Shown here piece by piece: positions 22,893 to 29,606 of a stretch of DNA of 31,233 bases. The DNA is from a virus. Made by a program: the position numbers and the translations under genes. The notes below the pieces were generated by a model. The model did no database searches. It saw only the letters and a program-made list of their open reading frames with translations, and was not told the origin of the DNA. Position 1 is the stretch's first letter, and every line of letters starts with the position of its first letter. The stretch covers positions 1-31,233 of the IMG/VR virus record IMGVR_UViG_3300022725_000142; one strand, given 5' to 3'.

Positions 22893-23720
22893 GTGAGTGA
22901 TGAAAATTTGCAGGTTCTGACGATTGAAAATGTACGAGAGGTTGTGGAAAACGTCATTGATAGCCGATTAAACACACTGGCTACAAAAACAGAAATTCAG
23001 TCGATATATGATCGTCTGGACGGGTTCGCTAGCAAATCGGATTTGGATGCTCTACGCGATGATTTTGCACAACAGATCGGTGAAAAACAGCAACAGATTT
23101 ATTCGATCCGCGATTTTGTGCAGGAACACAGCCTGAAAATGGAAAATCAGAGTAAACGAATTGAGGTAGTATTGGAACGCCTGGATACCAGGATCGGGAC
23201 AAATCGTGAGTTGGAAGATGCACGCGATGCCAGCGTCAAACAGCTTGTGAAGCAAGTTGACGCTAACACAAATGGACTGGTGGTTGTGCAGGAATTGGCG
23301 TCTTCCAACAGCCAGGGGCTGCGGCGGACTGAGGCTGAATTGGGTGACGTTTTGATTCGGATGATTCCATTGACGCAGGAGGTCATGGGAAATCAGGAGA
23401 CTGGTAAATCGTCGTTGCGGCAGGAGTGGCAAATGAGCAACACGACGATTCTGGATAAATTGAACGGCATCCATAGCGGGGTGGCGCGGATTACTGAGCG
23501 TGTGGACTCGATTGAGACTGACATGGAACAGACAAAACGGCGTCATCAGGATGAGGACAAATGGCTACGTGAGCGGCCACGCAAAATCCGTAATGCAGTG
23601 GTGAATATGACCACCGATTTTTTTGCGAGTTCGGTCATAAAATGGGCAGCTATTTTACTCGGTGGTACCGGGTTAGGCGCTGCTGCAATTGAATTGTTGA
23701 GAGTGATATTCGGAGGTTGA
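22893..23720 (+). CDS. Coiled-coil protein with C-terminal membrane anchor
   Basis: 275 residues from GTG 22893. Residues 1-220 are a nearly continuous charged helix with heptad pattern ('NVREVVENVIDSRLNTLATK', 'RRTEAELGDVLIRMIPLTQE'). They are followed by a basic patch 'RERPRKIRN' and one hydrophobic segment 'VIKWAAILLGGTGLGAAAIE' near the end. It is followed after 1 base by the signal-peptide protein and then a lipoprotein, so the three form an operon at the end of the late genes, where lysis genes usually sit. A role as a membrane-tethered lysis or exclusion factor is possible; no family was recognised. Confidence 0.6.
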   Translation: MSDENLQVLTIENVREVVENVIDSRLNTLATKTEIQSIYDRLDGFASKSDLDALRDDFAQQIGEKQQQIYSIRDFVQEHSLKMENQSKRIEVVLERLDTRIGTNRELEDARDASVKQLVKQVDANTNGLVVVQELASSNSQGLRRTEAELGDVLIRMIPLTQEVMGNQETGKSSLRQEWQMSNTTILDKLNGIHSGVARITERVDSIETDMEQTKRRHQDEDKWLRERPRKIRNAVVNMTTDFFASSVIKWAAILLGGTGLGAAAIELLRVIFGG

Positions 23721-23721
23721 T

Positions 23722-24174
23722 GTGTTTAAACGTGTTTTGTTGGTAATGGTGGTTTTATCATTGATGATGATGCCAATGGTGACATTGGCGCAGGATGTAC
23801 CGTCTGATCTGGTTCAAATTCCAGATGATACTATGCTGCTGCATGAGTGGGTGTTCGTGGCGGTGGTGGTGGCATTTGCAGCGTTGTTAGGGTTATTAGG
23901 TGCGGCGATTCTGGGTTTGTACAGGAGTCTGCCGCCTGTTCTGCAAACATTGATTGAGGCGATATTGCCGCCATTGGTGGGGTTGGCAGAACAACGTGCG
24001 ATTTCCACAGCGAACAAAATTGATGACGCGGGTGTGGAGAGTCTGAAAAAACAGTTGATGGAAGCGGGGATATTGCCAGTCGATAACCCCCAACCGCCTA
24101 ATCTACCGCCGAGCCAACCGCCTGTAGAGGCAGCCGCTTCGCGACCTGGTTGGTCTGACGCTACGCATCGGTGA
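23722..24174 (+). CDS. Signal-peptide membrane protein, holin-like candidate
   Basis: 150 residues, GTG 23722 with GGAGG upstream. The N-terminus is a clear export signal (MFKRVLLVMVVLSLMMMPMV, cleavage likely after TLAQ). A second hydrophobic segment is 'EWVFVAVVVAFAALLGLLGA'. An amphipathic region follows, and the tail is Pro-rich ('NPQPPNLPPSQPPVEAA'). Size, two hydrophobic segments and late position would suit a holin or a minor envelope protein. No endolysin is visible nearby, so the lysis role is only inferred. It overlaps the next gene by 4 bases (GTGA). Confidence 0.5.
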   Translation: MFKRVLLVMVVLSLMMMPMVTLAQDVPSDLVQIPDDTMLLHEWVFVAVVVAFAALLGLLGAAILGLYRSLPPVLQTLIEAILPPLVGLAEQRAISTANKIDDAGVESLKKQLMEAGILPVDNPQPPNLPPSQPPVEAAASRPGWSDATHR

Positions 24175-24722
24175 GAGTATTTGCAATCGTGTTTTTGTTA
24201 GCCCTGGTTGGTTGTACCATCCGGGGTTTTTGTGATTCTGACGGGTGTGTGTTCGCGGTGGATTACGATGGTACTGACGTGACGAGCGTGCCTAGTGTGC
24301 CTGTGTTGCCCACGATGACCATGCTGCCTACGGCGACTATGACGCCTATGCCAACTATGACGATTGTGACGCCTCCACCGGAGATTAGTACAGCAGCACC
24401 GACATTCCCGTTTGACCCGACACCGACACAGGAAATTCTAGCGACTGACGAAACGGGACAGGTGGTATTTCCGACACCAGAGAATCCATATCGGTATGCG
24501 GTTAACCTGAACAGCCTGCCGATTCGCATCCGCCGATGGCCTAATGGCGATATTCTGGGCGGGGTGCAGCCGGATCAGTGCGTTCAGGTCAATATCAATG
24601 TCATCGATGCGGGCTGGGTGCAGGTTTATCAACGGAACGGGTATGGGCCGTTGGGGTGGGGCTTCCTAGAATTGTTCACGATTTTGAGCAGTGACGAATT
24701 GCAGATATACGGGTGTGTGTGA
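24171..24722 (+). CDS. Lipoprotein with Thr/Pro linker and SH3-like domain
   Basis: 183 residues, GTG 24171 coupled to the previous stop. The signal peptide ends in a lipobox (LALVGC), so the mature protein would be lipidated at Cys15. A low-complexity Thr/Pro/Met linker ('PTMTMLPTATMTPMPTMT') then leads to a compact domain: 'YAVNLNSLPIRIRRWPNGDI', a Cys residue, 'GWVQVYQRNGYGPLGWGFLE'. This is the look of a bacterial SH3 domain. Such linkers are common in Chloroflexota surface proteins. As a phage-encoded lipoprotein it could act in superinfection exclusion or modify the lysogen surface; a lysis role is also possible. Confidence 0.7.
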   Translation: MRVFAIVFLLALVGCTIRGFCDSDGCVFAVDYDGTDVTSVPSVPVLPTMTMLPTATMTPMPTMTIVTPPPEISTAAPTFPFDPTPTQEILATDETGQVVFPTPENPYRYAVNLNSLPIRIRRWPNGDILGGVQPDQCVQVNINVIDAGWVQVYQRNGYGPLGWGFLELFTILSSDELQIYGCV

Positions 24723-24741
24723 TTGTATCCCCACTTCCAGT

Positions 24742-24764
24742 CCCTCCCCACTGCGTAGGGAGGG
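24742..24764. repeat. C-rich REP-like hairpin between convergent genes
   Basis: CCCTCCC (24742-24748) pairs with GGGAGGG (24758-24764) around a 9-base loop; there is no T-run. It lies between the lipoprotein gene and the convergent recombinase. A related hairpin is at 26158-26177 on the other side of that recombinase. Confidence 0.55.
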
Positions 24765-24815
24765 GAATAGGCGGGTAGGTCGGGGTACGGTGCTGCACCC
24801 TTTTTTGACTCAGGC

Positions 24816-26030
24816 TTAAAAACAAAATTGGATACGATTTGATAACAGTGCGGCACCCATGTTTTCGGGGTCTCCAATGTACCTCGCGGTGGTGGCGAGG
24901 TTTTTGTGCCGTAGCTGTCTACTGATGTTATTGAGAGGAATATTTAGATCGTTAGCGCGGGCGGTGTATGTGCGGCGCAGATCGTGCGGGTTGAGGTCTA
25001 TGCCGAGAGCGGTATTGGCACGGCGCATGATTATGTCACGGAGGGCGACACGGGACAAACCATTTTTAGGCGTGTATTGGGAGTGCAGCGATTCTGGGCA
25101 ACCGCGACGGAGTGGCTGCCAGATGGGTGTATGTTCGTCGATGTAACGTGGGTCAGGTTCGCCGTTGGTGTCTGGATCAGGTTCGCCGTTGGTGTCTGGA
25201 TCAGGTTCGCCGTTGGTGTCTGGATCAGGGAGGGCGGCGTTGAACGCATTTACCCATGCGTGGATGAGATTTACAGCCGTTGTATCGACTGCGACAGGAT
25301 CGGTCTGGCCGCGTTTGCCGCGCACGGTAATTTCATAGGGGGATGTTTCGCCTGGTGTGATGCTGGACAGTGTGACGCGGGACATTTCTGAAATACGCAG
25401 AGCGCTGGTGATGCCCAGATAGGTCAGTGCCAGATCGCGGAGTGCATCCAGACCACCCGATGCGCTGATGCTAGCGAGCAAATCGTTAATTTGATCCACC
25501 CGTAGGCGGGTGCCGTACCGATAGAGTGCTGAACGGGTGGAGGACTCTGTAGGTTTGGGTGGTTTAATATCCAGAGCGTCGTTAATGGCGTGGCGGTAGT
25601 CTTCAACCTGGTCACGCACATCGCCGGTGAGACCTGGAATGTGTTGTTTCCTGAGTGCGTTCAGCCAATGCCGAATGGGTGCAAAATATCTGCCGATGGT
25701 TGAGGCTGCCCTTCCGGTTGCACGCAGGTGACCTCTGAAATGAACCATCACCGCTTGAGTCGGTAGTGGCATTGGCATCCTGACGAGCTGGTGAATGTCG
25801 GTATCAACGGGTGAGTCAGTGAGCCAGGCCAGAAAATAGCGCAGGCTGGATTCGTAGGCGCGGGCGGTATGTTTTTCGGGTGTATCATGCGAGGGCAGGG
25901 CGACGATGTGACCTACCACCGACTCGAGGGCGGCTTGTGGATCAAAATATTTGAGCCAGTCGGTATCGATTGCCGATCCGGGCTGTGGAATGTGTATAAT
26001 TTGAGTTGGCATAGTCAGATGTTGATTCAT
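24816..26030 (-). CDS. Tyrosine recombinase with a repeat insertion
   Basis: 404 residues from the ATG at 26030, chosen because AAAGGAG lies just upstream; the frame continues farther but without a ribosome site. The N-terminal SAM-like domain is at about 40-170. The catalytic domain is complete: Arg in 'GITSALRISEMSRV', Lys in 'VRGKRGQTD', HxxR in 'NPHDLRRTYTARAND', His in 'LRHKNLATTARY' and the nucleophile Tyr in the same segment. Between the Lys strand and HxxR lies an unusual linker, PDPDTNGE repeated three times. It resembles host Xer-like or mobile-element integrases more than the recombinase at 27054. It could resolve dimers of an extrachromosomal prophage or act as a second integrase. 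Confidence 0.88.
   Translation of the reverse strand: MNQHLTMPTQIIHIPQPGSAIDTDWLKYFDPQAALESVVGHIVALPSHDTPEKHTARAYESSLRYFLAWLTDSPVDTDIHQLVRMPMPLPTQAVMVHFRGHLRATGRAASTIGRYFAPIRHWLNALRKQHIPGLTGDVRDQVEDYRHAINDALDIKPPKPTESSTRSALYRYGTRLRVDQINDLLASISASGGLDALRDLALTYLGITSALRISEMSRVTLSSITPGETSPYEITVRGKRGQTDPVAVDTTAVNLIHAWVNAFNAALPDPDTNGEPDPDTNGEPDPDTNGEPDPRYIDEHTPIWQPLRRGCPESLHSQYTPKNGLSRVALRDIIMRRANTALGIDLNPHDLRRTYTARANDLNIPLNNISRQLRHKNLATTARYIGDPENMGAALLSNRIQFCF
25153..25224. repeat. 24-bp tandem repeat, three copies, inside the recombinase
   Basis: The unit TCAGGTTCGCCGTTGGTGTC plus TGGA is repeated perfectly three times (25153, 25177, 25201). It encodes PDPDTNGE units on the minus strand. Perfect copies imply recent expansion, and the period keeps frame. 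Confidence 0.95.
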
Positions 26031-26103
26031 CACAAAATCTCCTTTTTGGTAGGCGTAGGTTGTAATAACGGTTTTTCTGTCAATCTGAGACGAGAAAAAC
26101 GGG

Positions 26104-26126
26104 AGACCCCTGAAATGGGGTCTTTT
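26104..26126. terminator. Intrinsic terminator-like hairpin
   Basis: AGACCCC (26104-26110), loop TGAAAT, GGGGTCT (26117-26123), then a T-run on the plus strand. The reverse strand has TCCC then TTTTT a few bases on. It lies between the zinc-ribbon gene and the recombinase gene on the minus strand. Confidence 0.55.
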
Positions 26127-26157
26127 GCTTTTGGCGGAGTGCTTAACCCCACCCCCA

Positions 26158-26177
26158 GCCCCTCCTAGTAGAGGGGC
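26158..26177. repeat. C-rich REP-like hairpin, second copy
   Basis: GCCCCTC (26158-26164) pairs with GAGGGGC (26171-26177) around CTAGTA. With the hairpin at 24742 it brackets the recombinase gene in the same orientation (C-rich arm first). Confidence 0.55.
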
Positions 26178-26189
26178 GTTTGTGCCCAT

Positions 26190-26420
26190 TTATTCTATTT
26201 TTCTGCTGTATGCGGTGAGGTCTCTGGTTTGGTAATCCCGGACGGTGAATGTGTAGTCGTAGACGGCACATTTGGGATTATCGCAGGTGATGATGGACAT
26301 ATCTGTGCCGTTGAACACCCAGGGGGTGACGGCGATGGGCTGCCCGCAAAGTCGGCAGCAAACGATTTGTTTTTTGTTATGAGGCGCGGTAGAGTCCGTG
26401 TTGGATATGGTACATTTCAT
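26190..26420 (-). CDS. Small zinc-ribbon protein
   Basis: 76 residues, start at 26420 behind AAAGGATAAG. 'CRLCGQPIAV' and 'CDNPKCAVY' give two CxxC-like pairs about 25 residues apart, a typical zinc ribbon. Such small phage proteins often bind nucleic acid or RNA polymerase, but the target is unknown. It diverges from the HTH gene at 26587 across a shared promoter region with palindromes, and so is probably controlled by the same regulator. The recombinase lies downstream on the same strand, with a terminator-like hairpin between. Confidence 0.72.
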   Translation of the reverse strand: MKCTISNTDSTAPHNKKQIVCCRLCGQPIAVTPWVFNGTDMSIITCDNPKCAVYDYTFTVRDYQTRDLTAYSRKIE

Positions 26421-26440
26421 GACTTATCCTTTTCACTATG

Positions 26441-26484
26441 CCCTCGGTGGAAGGTTGGATTTCCGCCGGGGGCGCTTCTTTTTT
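26441..26484 (+). terminator. Strong plus-strand terminator hairpin
   Basis: CCCTCGGTGGAA (26441-26452) pairs with TTCCGCCGGGGG (26461-26472), 12 bp with two G-T pairs, followed by CGCTTCTTTTTT. On the plus strand it would stop read-through toward the divergent promoter. For the zinc-ribbon gene it lies in the leader. Confidence 0.7.
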
Positions 26485-26496
26485 GTGGTCAGTTAG

Positions 26497-26559
26497 TTCA
26501 AGACCTTGAATTAAATATACATCAAAAACTTGACTTAAGTCAACAGTCTGCTGTACATT
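26497..26559. promoter_or_regulatory. Divergent promoters with palindromic operators
   Basis: The perfect 14-bp palindrome TTGACTTAAGTCAA (26530-26543) supplies a -35 hexamer to both strands. Plus strand: TTGACT, 18-base spacer, TACATT (26554-26559), toward the HTH gene. Minus strand: TTGACT, 18-base spacer, TATATT (26519-26514), toward the zinc-ribbon gene. A second palindrome, TTCAAG-AC-CTTGAA (26497-26510), sits near the minus-strand start site. The layout suits a lysogeny control region. Confidence 0.7.
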
Positions 26560-26586
26560 GTTCTCAAGGTTTCAGGAGGAATTTAT

Positions 26587-26838
26587 ATGAAATTCATAAT
26601 TAGGTTGAAAGCGATTCATGACAAAACCGGATTGTCACCCTATGCGGTGGCAAAACAAACGGGTGTAGTTCAGAACACTGTCAGAAAATATGTGGATGTT
26701 GATTTCGTTGAGAGCAATCAGCTACCTGTGGCGGTGATTGAACTATGTAAATTTTATGGTGTTGATTGGCGTGATTCTTCAATCGTGGAAGTAGAAGACG
26801 ACCCTGAAACTGAAAGCCCCCTGACCGCCATTGCTTAA
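26587..26838 (+). CDS. Small helix-turn-helix (Cro/CI-like) regulator
   Basis: 83 residues, ATG 26587 behind AGGAGG. 'DKTGLSPYAVAKQTGVVQNT' then 'VRKYVD' is a helix-turn-helix of the XRE/Cro type, and 'LPVAVIELCKFYGVDWRD' is the usual continuation ('...LCkaLgv...'). The short acidic C-terminus has no oligomerisation or cleavage domain. It is transcribed from the palindromic divergent promoter and ends inside a terminator, so it is a single-gene unit. It is likely the repressor or Cro-like autoregulator of the divergent pair. Confidence 0.82.
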   Translation: MKFIIRLKAIHDKTGLSPYAVAKQTGVVQNTVRKYVDVDFVESNQLPVAVIELCKFYGVDWRDSSIVEVEDDPETESPLTAIA

Positions 26839-26860
26839 GAGGCGTCGGTCAGAGGGCTTT
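26816..26860 (+). terminator. Terminator overlapping the end of the HTH gene
   Basis: GCCCCCTGACCG (26816-26827) pairs with CGGTCAGAGGGC (26846-26857), 12 positions with one mismatch, then TTTTGATTT. The stop codon lies in the loop. Confidence 0.8.
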
Positions 26861-26873
26861 TGATTTATTTATA

Positions 26874-26893
26874 CGGCAGGTTAGTTCCTGCCG
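26874..26893. repeat. Hairpin CGGCAGG-N6-CCTGCCG near the att site
   Basis: A perfect 7-bp inverted repeat with loop TTAGTT, in the 215-base gap between the HTH and integrase genes. It may be part of the recombination region. Nothing else beyond the terminator and the att-like segment was seen in this gap. Confidence 0.4.
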
Positions 26894-26989
26894 ATGCACC
26901 TTAACAACTGATGGAAATCTGAAACAATTCTGGGGAACACTAATCCCGTCAAATTTCAGTCAGGAGAGACCATCTGCCGTTGTGGGCAG

Positions 26990-27033
26990 TCGGGGTACCC
27001 GGATTTGAACCGGGGACCTCTTGTAACCCAGTC
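26990..27033 (-). other. attP: Phage attachment site resembling the 3' half of tRNA-Pro
   Basis: On the minus strand the segment reads from an anticodon-loop-like GACTGGGTT through ACAAG-AGGTC to a perfect T-arm (CCCGG-TTCAAAT-CCGGG, 5-bp stem and 7-base loop), and ends in the acceptor half TACCCCG plus A. There is no 5' half and no complete anticodon stem, so it is not a tRNA gene. TACCCCGA with AGGTC matches what is expected of a bacterial tRNA-Pro. It lies 21 bases beyond the integrase stop, the common attP position for integrases that use tRNA 3' ends. Confidence 0.75.
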
Positions 27034-27053
27034 GGATTTTGAAAACATTCAAT

Positions 27054-27956
27054 TTACCCGTCTTTACTCTTCTTTTTGCTGCTAAATGTCCCTCGTTTTA
27101 GCGAAAAATCATCTAGCGTATCTGCTGCGGACGACCAGTCATCTGGGAGGTAATTCATCGTGGATTGCCATGACTGATGATTGAGTGCGGTGGAAATGAT
27201 TGGCAGGGGAATGTGGGCGTCACCCAGTTGATGACCTTTTCTATGGCGGAACGCATGAGCGCTGATCGTCCTGATGTTTTGCCCCTGGCCGCGCAGTTTG
27301 ATACAGAGCCGGTTGATGCGTTGACTGAGAGATGAGCCGAGTATCTGACCGCCGTTTGGTGAAAAAACAAAATCGCCATTGGTCGGCTTCCGCCAGAGCA
27401 AATATTGGCGTAAGACGAGGCTAGTGTCATTACCAAATTTGACCTGGTGCGTGTGATCGCCCTTATCGTTTATCAGGGTAGCCTCTCGTTTTGACCAGTT
27501 GATCTCCCGTTCACGAAGGCGTGCAACGGCGCCGATACGAGCGCCAGTATCCGCCAAAAACATCACCAGTGCATAGTCACGACGTGATGTGTACTGCGCG
27601 ATGTTCAGCAACAGTTGAACCTCATCGTCAGTGACGGCTTTTTCCCGCGTTCGTGGTGCATTCAGTTTTTTAGATTTAAGCACGCGAGCAGGGTTGTTTT
27701 CTAGCATCTCCATCTGCACCAGCCAGTTGAAGAAGGATTTGAGCGTTGTTGTGCGCTGGCGCAGTGTGGCGGCGGCATAGTCACGGCTCAGTAATTCGTT
27801 GTGAACGCGGATGAGATCAGCAGGTGTGATTTCATCAACGAGACGATGTGTGCCGACGATTTCCATCAGCGTTTTGAGCCCTTTATTGTAGGCGATCCTG
27901 GTTGTTTGTTTATCAAATGTGCCTAGATACAGGTCAATGGCCTCGTTTAGTCGCAT
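27054..27956 (-). CDS. int: Phage integrase (tyrosine recombinase)
   Basis: 300 residues, start at 27956 behind AAGGA. The N-terminal core-binding domain is 'MRLNEAIDLYLGTFDKQTTR' through 'RQRTTTLKSFFNWLVQMEML'. The catalytic domain has Arg in 'DTGARIGAVARL', Lys in 'LINDKGDHTHQVKF', HxxR in 'ISAHAFRHRKGHQLGD', His in 'LNHQSWQS' and Tyr in 'TMNYL', so it should be active. Length and layout are those of a simple XerD-like integrase without an arm-binding domain. The adjacent tRNA-like segment argues that this is the enzyme that integrates the phage genome. Confidence 0.92.
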   Translation of the reverse strand: MRLNEAIDLYLGTFDKQTTRIAYNKGLKTLMEIVGTHRLVDEITPADLIRVHNELLSRDYAAATLRQRTTTLKSFFNWLVQMEMLENNPARVLKSKKLNAPRTREKAVTDDEVQLLLNIAQYTSRRDYALVMFLADTGARIGAVARLREREINWSKREATLINDKGDHTHQVKFGNDTSLVLRQYLLWRKPTNGDFVFSPNGGQILGSSLSQRINRLCIKLRGQGQNIRTISAHAFRHRKGHQLGDAHIPLPIISTALNHQSWQSTMNYLPDDWSSAADTLDDFSLKRGTFSSKKKSKDG

Positions 27957-27980
27957 CGATAAAAATCCTTTTTGTACGTA

Positions 27981-28009
27981 GTTTGAGCTAATTTCGGCTC
28001 AATTATAAA
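27981..28009 (+). promoter_or_regulatory. Promoter with inverted repeat ahead of the 28032 operon
   Basis: A -10 like TATAAA (28004-28009) is paired with a weak -35 (GTTTGA, 17-base spacer). A perfect inverted repeat TTGAGC-N8-GCTCAA (27983-28002) covers the spacer, which looks like an operator. On the other strand ATTATA reads TATAAT, possibly the -10 of the integrase. Confidence 0.5.
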
Positions 28010-28031
28010 CCATATATTAGCAGGAGGCAGT

Positions 28032-28628
28032 ATGTTACAAAAAAAAGCTAACCGACAGTCACGTCAGCACAAGTTGCTGGTTGACCCAGCAGAACATGAA
28101 TTGAGTCGCCTAGAAGAGGGGGGTTGGGAGATTGAGTTTGAGCAATTTCAGGATGGGACGGTCATCAATGGGATGGGCATCCGCACAACACAATTGAGAT
28201 ACTGCTGCCGGATGGTGCACTATGGGCAGATGCCGGGTTTACATAAAACGATTTATCGGGAGTGTGACCCGCCGGGTGATACAGATGAGACGGAGACGCA
28301 GGAAGTGGAAGTGATTGTGCCGGATGCTGATGAAACGGACGAGTATGCAATTGTGCCGCAGCCGCAGCCGGAATTCCGACAACAGATGATTTTGGAGTCG
28401 CGTGAGATCACACTGCGTGAGGCTGTTGAGATTTTGTTGACCAATGACTACGGTGCAGACATGATCTACCAGAGTGTGTATGCGGCTGAATTGGAGTCAC
28501 TCAATCGTCAGCGCAATTTGATTATGGACTCTGCACCGGATCGGCGTAATGACCCTGACCTGGTTGCACTGCGTAAGCGCAATCGGGATGCACAACGGGC
28601 GATGTGGGAGCGTGAGCATGGATCATAA
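28032..28628 (+). CDS. Hypothetical early protein, 198 residues
   Basis: ATG 28032 behind GGAGG. No family recognised. The N-terminal half is mixed alpha/beta ('ELSRLEEGGWEIEFEQFQDG', 'TTQLRYCCRMVHYGQM'). The middle is acidic and Pro/Gln-rich ('DETETQEVEVIVPDADETDE', 'PQPQPE'), like a flexible linker. The C-terminal third is helical and ends in a basic stretch with 'RKRNRDAQRAMWEREHG'. It is the first gene of an operon with two overlapping genes, the last a nuclease, so an accessory role in phage DNA metabolism is plausible but unproven. Confidence 0.6.
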   Translation: MLQKKANRQSRQHKLLVDPAEHELSRLEEGGWEIEFEQFQDGTVINGMGIRTTQLRYCCRMVHYGQMPGLHKTIYRECDPPGDTDETETQEVEVIVPDADETDEYAIVPQPQPEFRQQMILESREITLREAVEILLTNDYGADMIYQSVYAAELESLNRQRNLIMDSAPDRRNDPDLVALRKRNRDAQRAMWEREHGS

Positions 28629-29103
28629 GAGCGTGGCTGCTGCGAAACAACTCATTGGTGTGATGTACCAACGGGCGGCTGTTGATGGTCGTGACGGTGA
28701 CGCGGCTGATCTGCAAAATATTTGGGATCAATTGCGCGTGCTGGGTCAGGTGATGGTGGCGATGAAGCTGGCATTGCGGGCCAAAAGCGAGGCGCTGGAT
28801 ACTGCGCGTGCTGACCACGATGCTCTGCTGCGAGCGGTGTTGAATGCCGATGAGGGACACCCGTTGATTGGGGAACTGGCGCATACCGTGAGACAGGAGG
28901 AGTGGGCGGAGGCCGAGGCTCTGGGGCATATGACGCCGAATGACCTGGCTGAGCGGCTGAACCAGGTTACAGATTATGCGGATGATGAGGCGGTCGCATT
29001 GTTCGTGCGGATGCTGACAGAGAGCGACGTAATTGTGGATGAGGTGACGGCGAGAACCCTCCTAAGCCTCATGCGTGATATTGCGGAGGCGGAGTCGTCA
29101 TGA
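28618..29103 (+). CDS. Hypothetical helical protein, 161 residues
   Basis: ATG 28618, overlapping the previous gene by 11 bases, gives MDHKSVAAAKQLIGVMYQRA. It is almost wholly alpha-helical and acidic ('QEEWAEAEALGHMTPNDLAE', 'DDEAVALFVRMLTESDVIVD'). No family was recognised. Tight overlap with the nuclease-like gene downstream (ATGA) implies joint expression. Confidence 0.6.
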   Translation: MDHKSVAAAKQLIGVMYQRAAVDGRDGDAADLQNIWDQLRVLGQVMVAMKLALRAKSEALDTARADHDALLRAVLNADEGHPLIGELAHTVRQEEWAEAEALGHMTPNDLAERLNQVTDYADDEAVALFVRMLTESDVIVDEVTARTLLSLMRDIAEAESS

Positions 29104-29558
29104 TGACAGTGCCATTGTCGCAACAAACACTGCCGGGGTTGCAGGGAATGCTGGGCAACCCCGGACGGCAGGCACTGGGTGGCATCGGAGAGATGTATGT
29201 TGCCCGGAAACTGGAGAGGCAGGGATATTGGGTTCGGTTCAACGTGCAGGGAACGCGGTGTGGTGACCTGACGGTGATCGACGGTGATGGTGTCATGACG
29301 ACGGTGGAGGTGAAAACGGCACGGCAGGGGCGCGACGGCAAATGGCGTTTTCTGCTGTGGAAAAAAGGGAGGCAGGACTACCGGAATAGTGACCTGGTGG
29401 TGTGCTGTTGTGTAACTCGGAGTGGGGATGTGATCCCATTTGTTATACCCGTTTGTGAGATGACGGCGAAACGGTCACAAATTCGGATTACGAGTGACCC
29501 CCGCCAGTATGCGGGGAAGTGGGCCGTATATCGGAAGTACGGCCAGCGGCTGATTTAG
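29100..29558 (+). CDS. PD-(D/E)XK nuclease-like protein (resolvase-like)
   Basis: 152 residues, start ATG 29100 or 29103 behind GGAGGCGGAG. 'GGIGEMYVARKLERQGYWV' is the first helix of the restriction-endonuclease-like fold with the conserved Glu. 'GTRCGDLTVID' then 'TTVEVKTAR' gives the GD-x(n)-E-x-K catalytic core (Asp near residue 58, Glu and Lys near 71-73). This set is typical of archaeal-type Holliday-junction resolvases and endonuclease-like proteins, which cut branched or foreign DNA. In a phage early operon it probably resolves recombination or replication intermediates. Confidence 0.72.
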   Translation: MMTVPLSQQTLPGLQGMLGNPGRQALGGIGEMYVARKLERQGYWVRFNVQGTRCGDLTVIDGDGVMTTVEVKTARQGRDGKWRFLLWKKGRQDYRNSDLVVCCCVTRSGDVIPFVIPVCEMTAKRSQIRITSDPRQYAGKWAVYRKYGQRLI

Positions 29559-29576
29559 CCCGCTACGCCAGATTTA

Positions 29577-29595
29577 CAGAAAAGTGCTTATCGAA
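29577..29595 (+). promoter_or_regulatory. Dispersed motif CAGAAA-N5-TTATCGAA
   Basis: A noncoding copy just before the AAGGAG ribosome site of the 29607 gene, comparable with 7900-7917 ahead of the 7918 gene. Confidence 0.35.
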
Positions 29596-29606
29596 AGGAG
29601 AACCTA

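Noticed and set aside
26990-27033. Functional tRNA gene
   Set aside because: Only the 3' half is present. The upstream bases cannot form the 5' anticodon stem, D-arm or acceptor strand.
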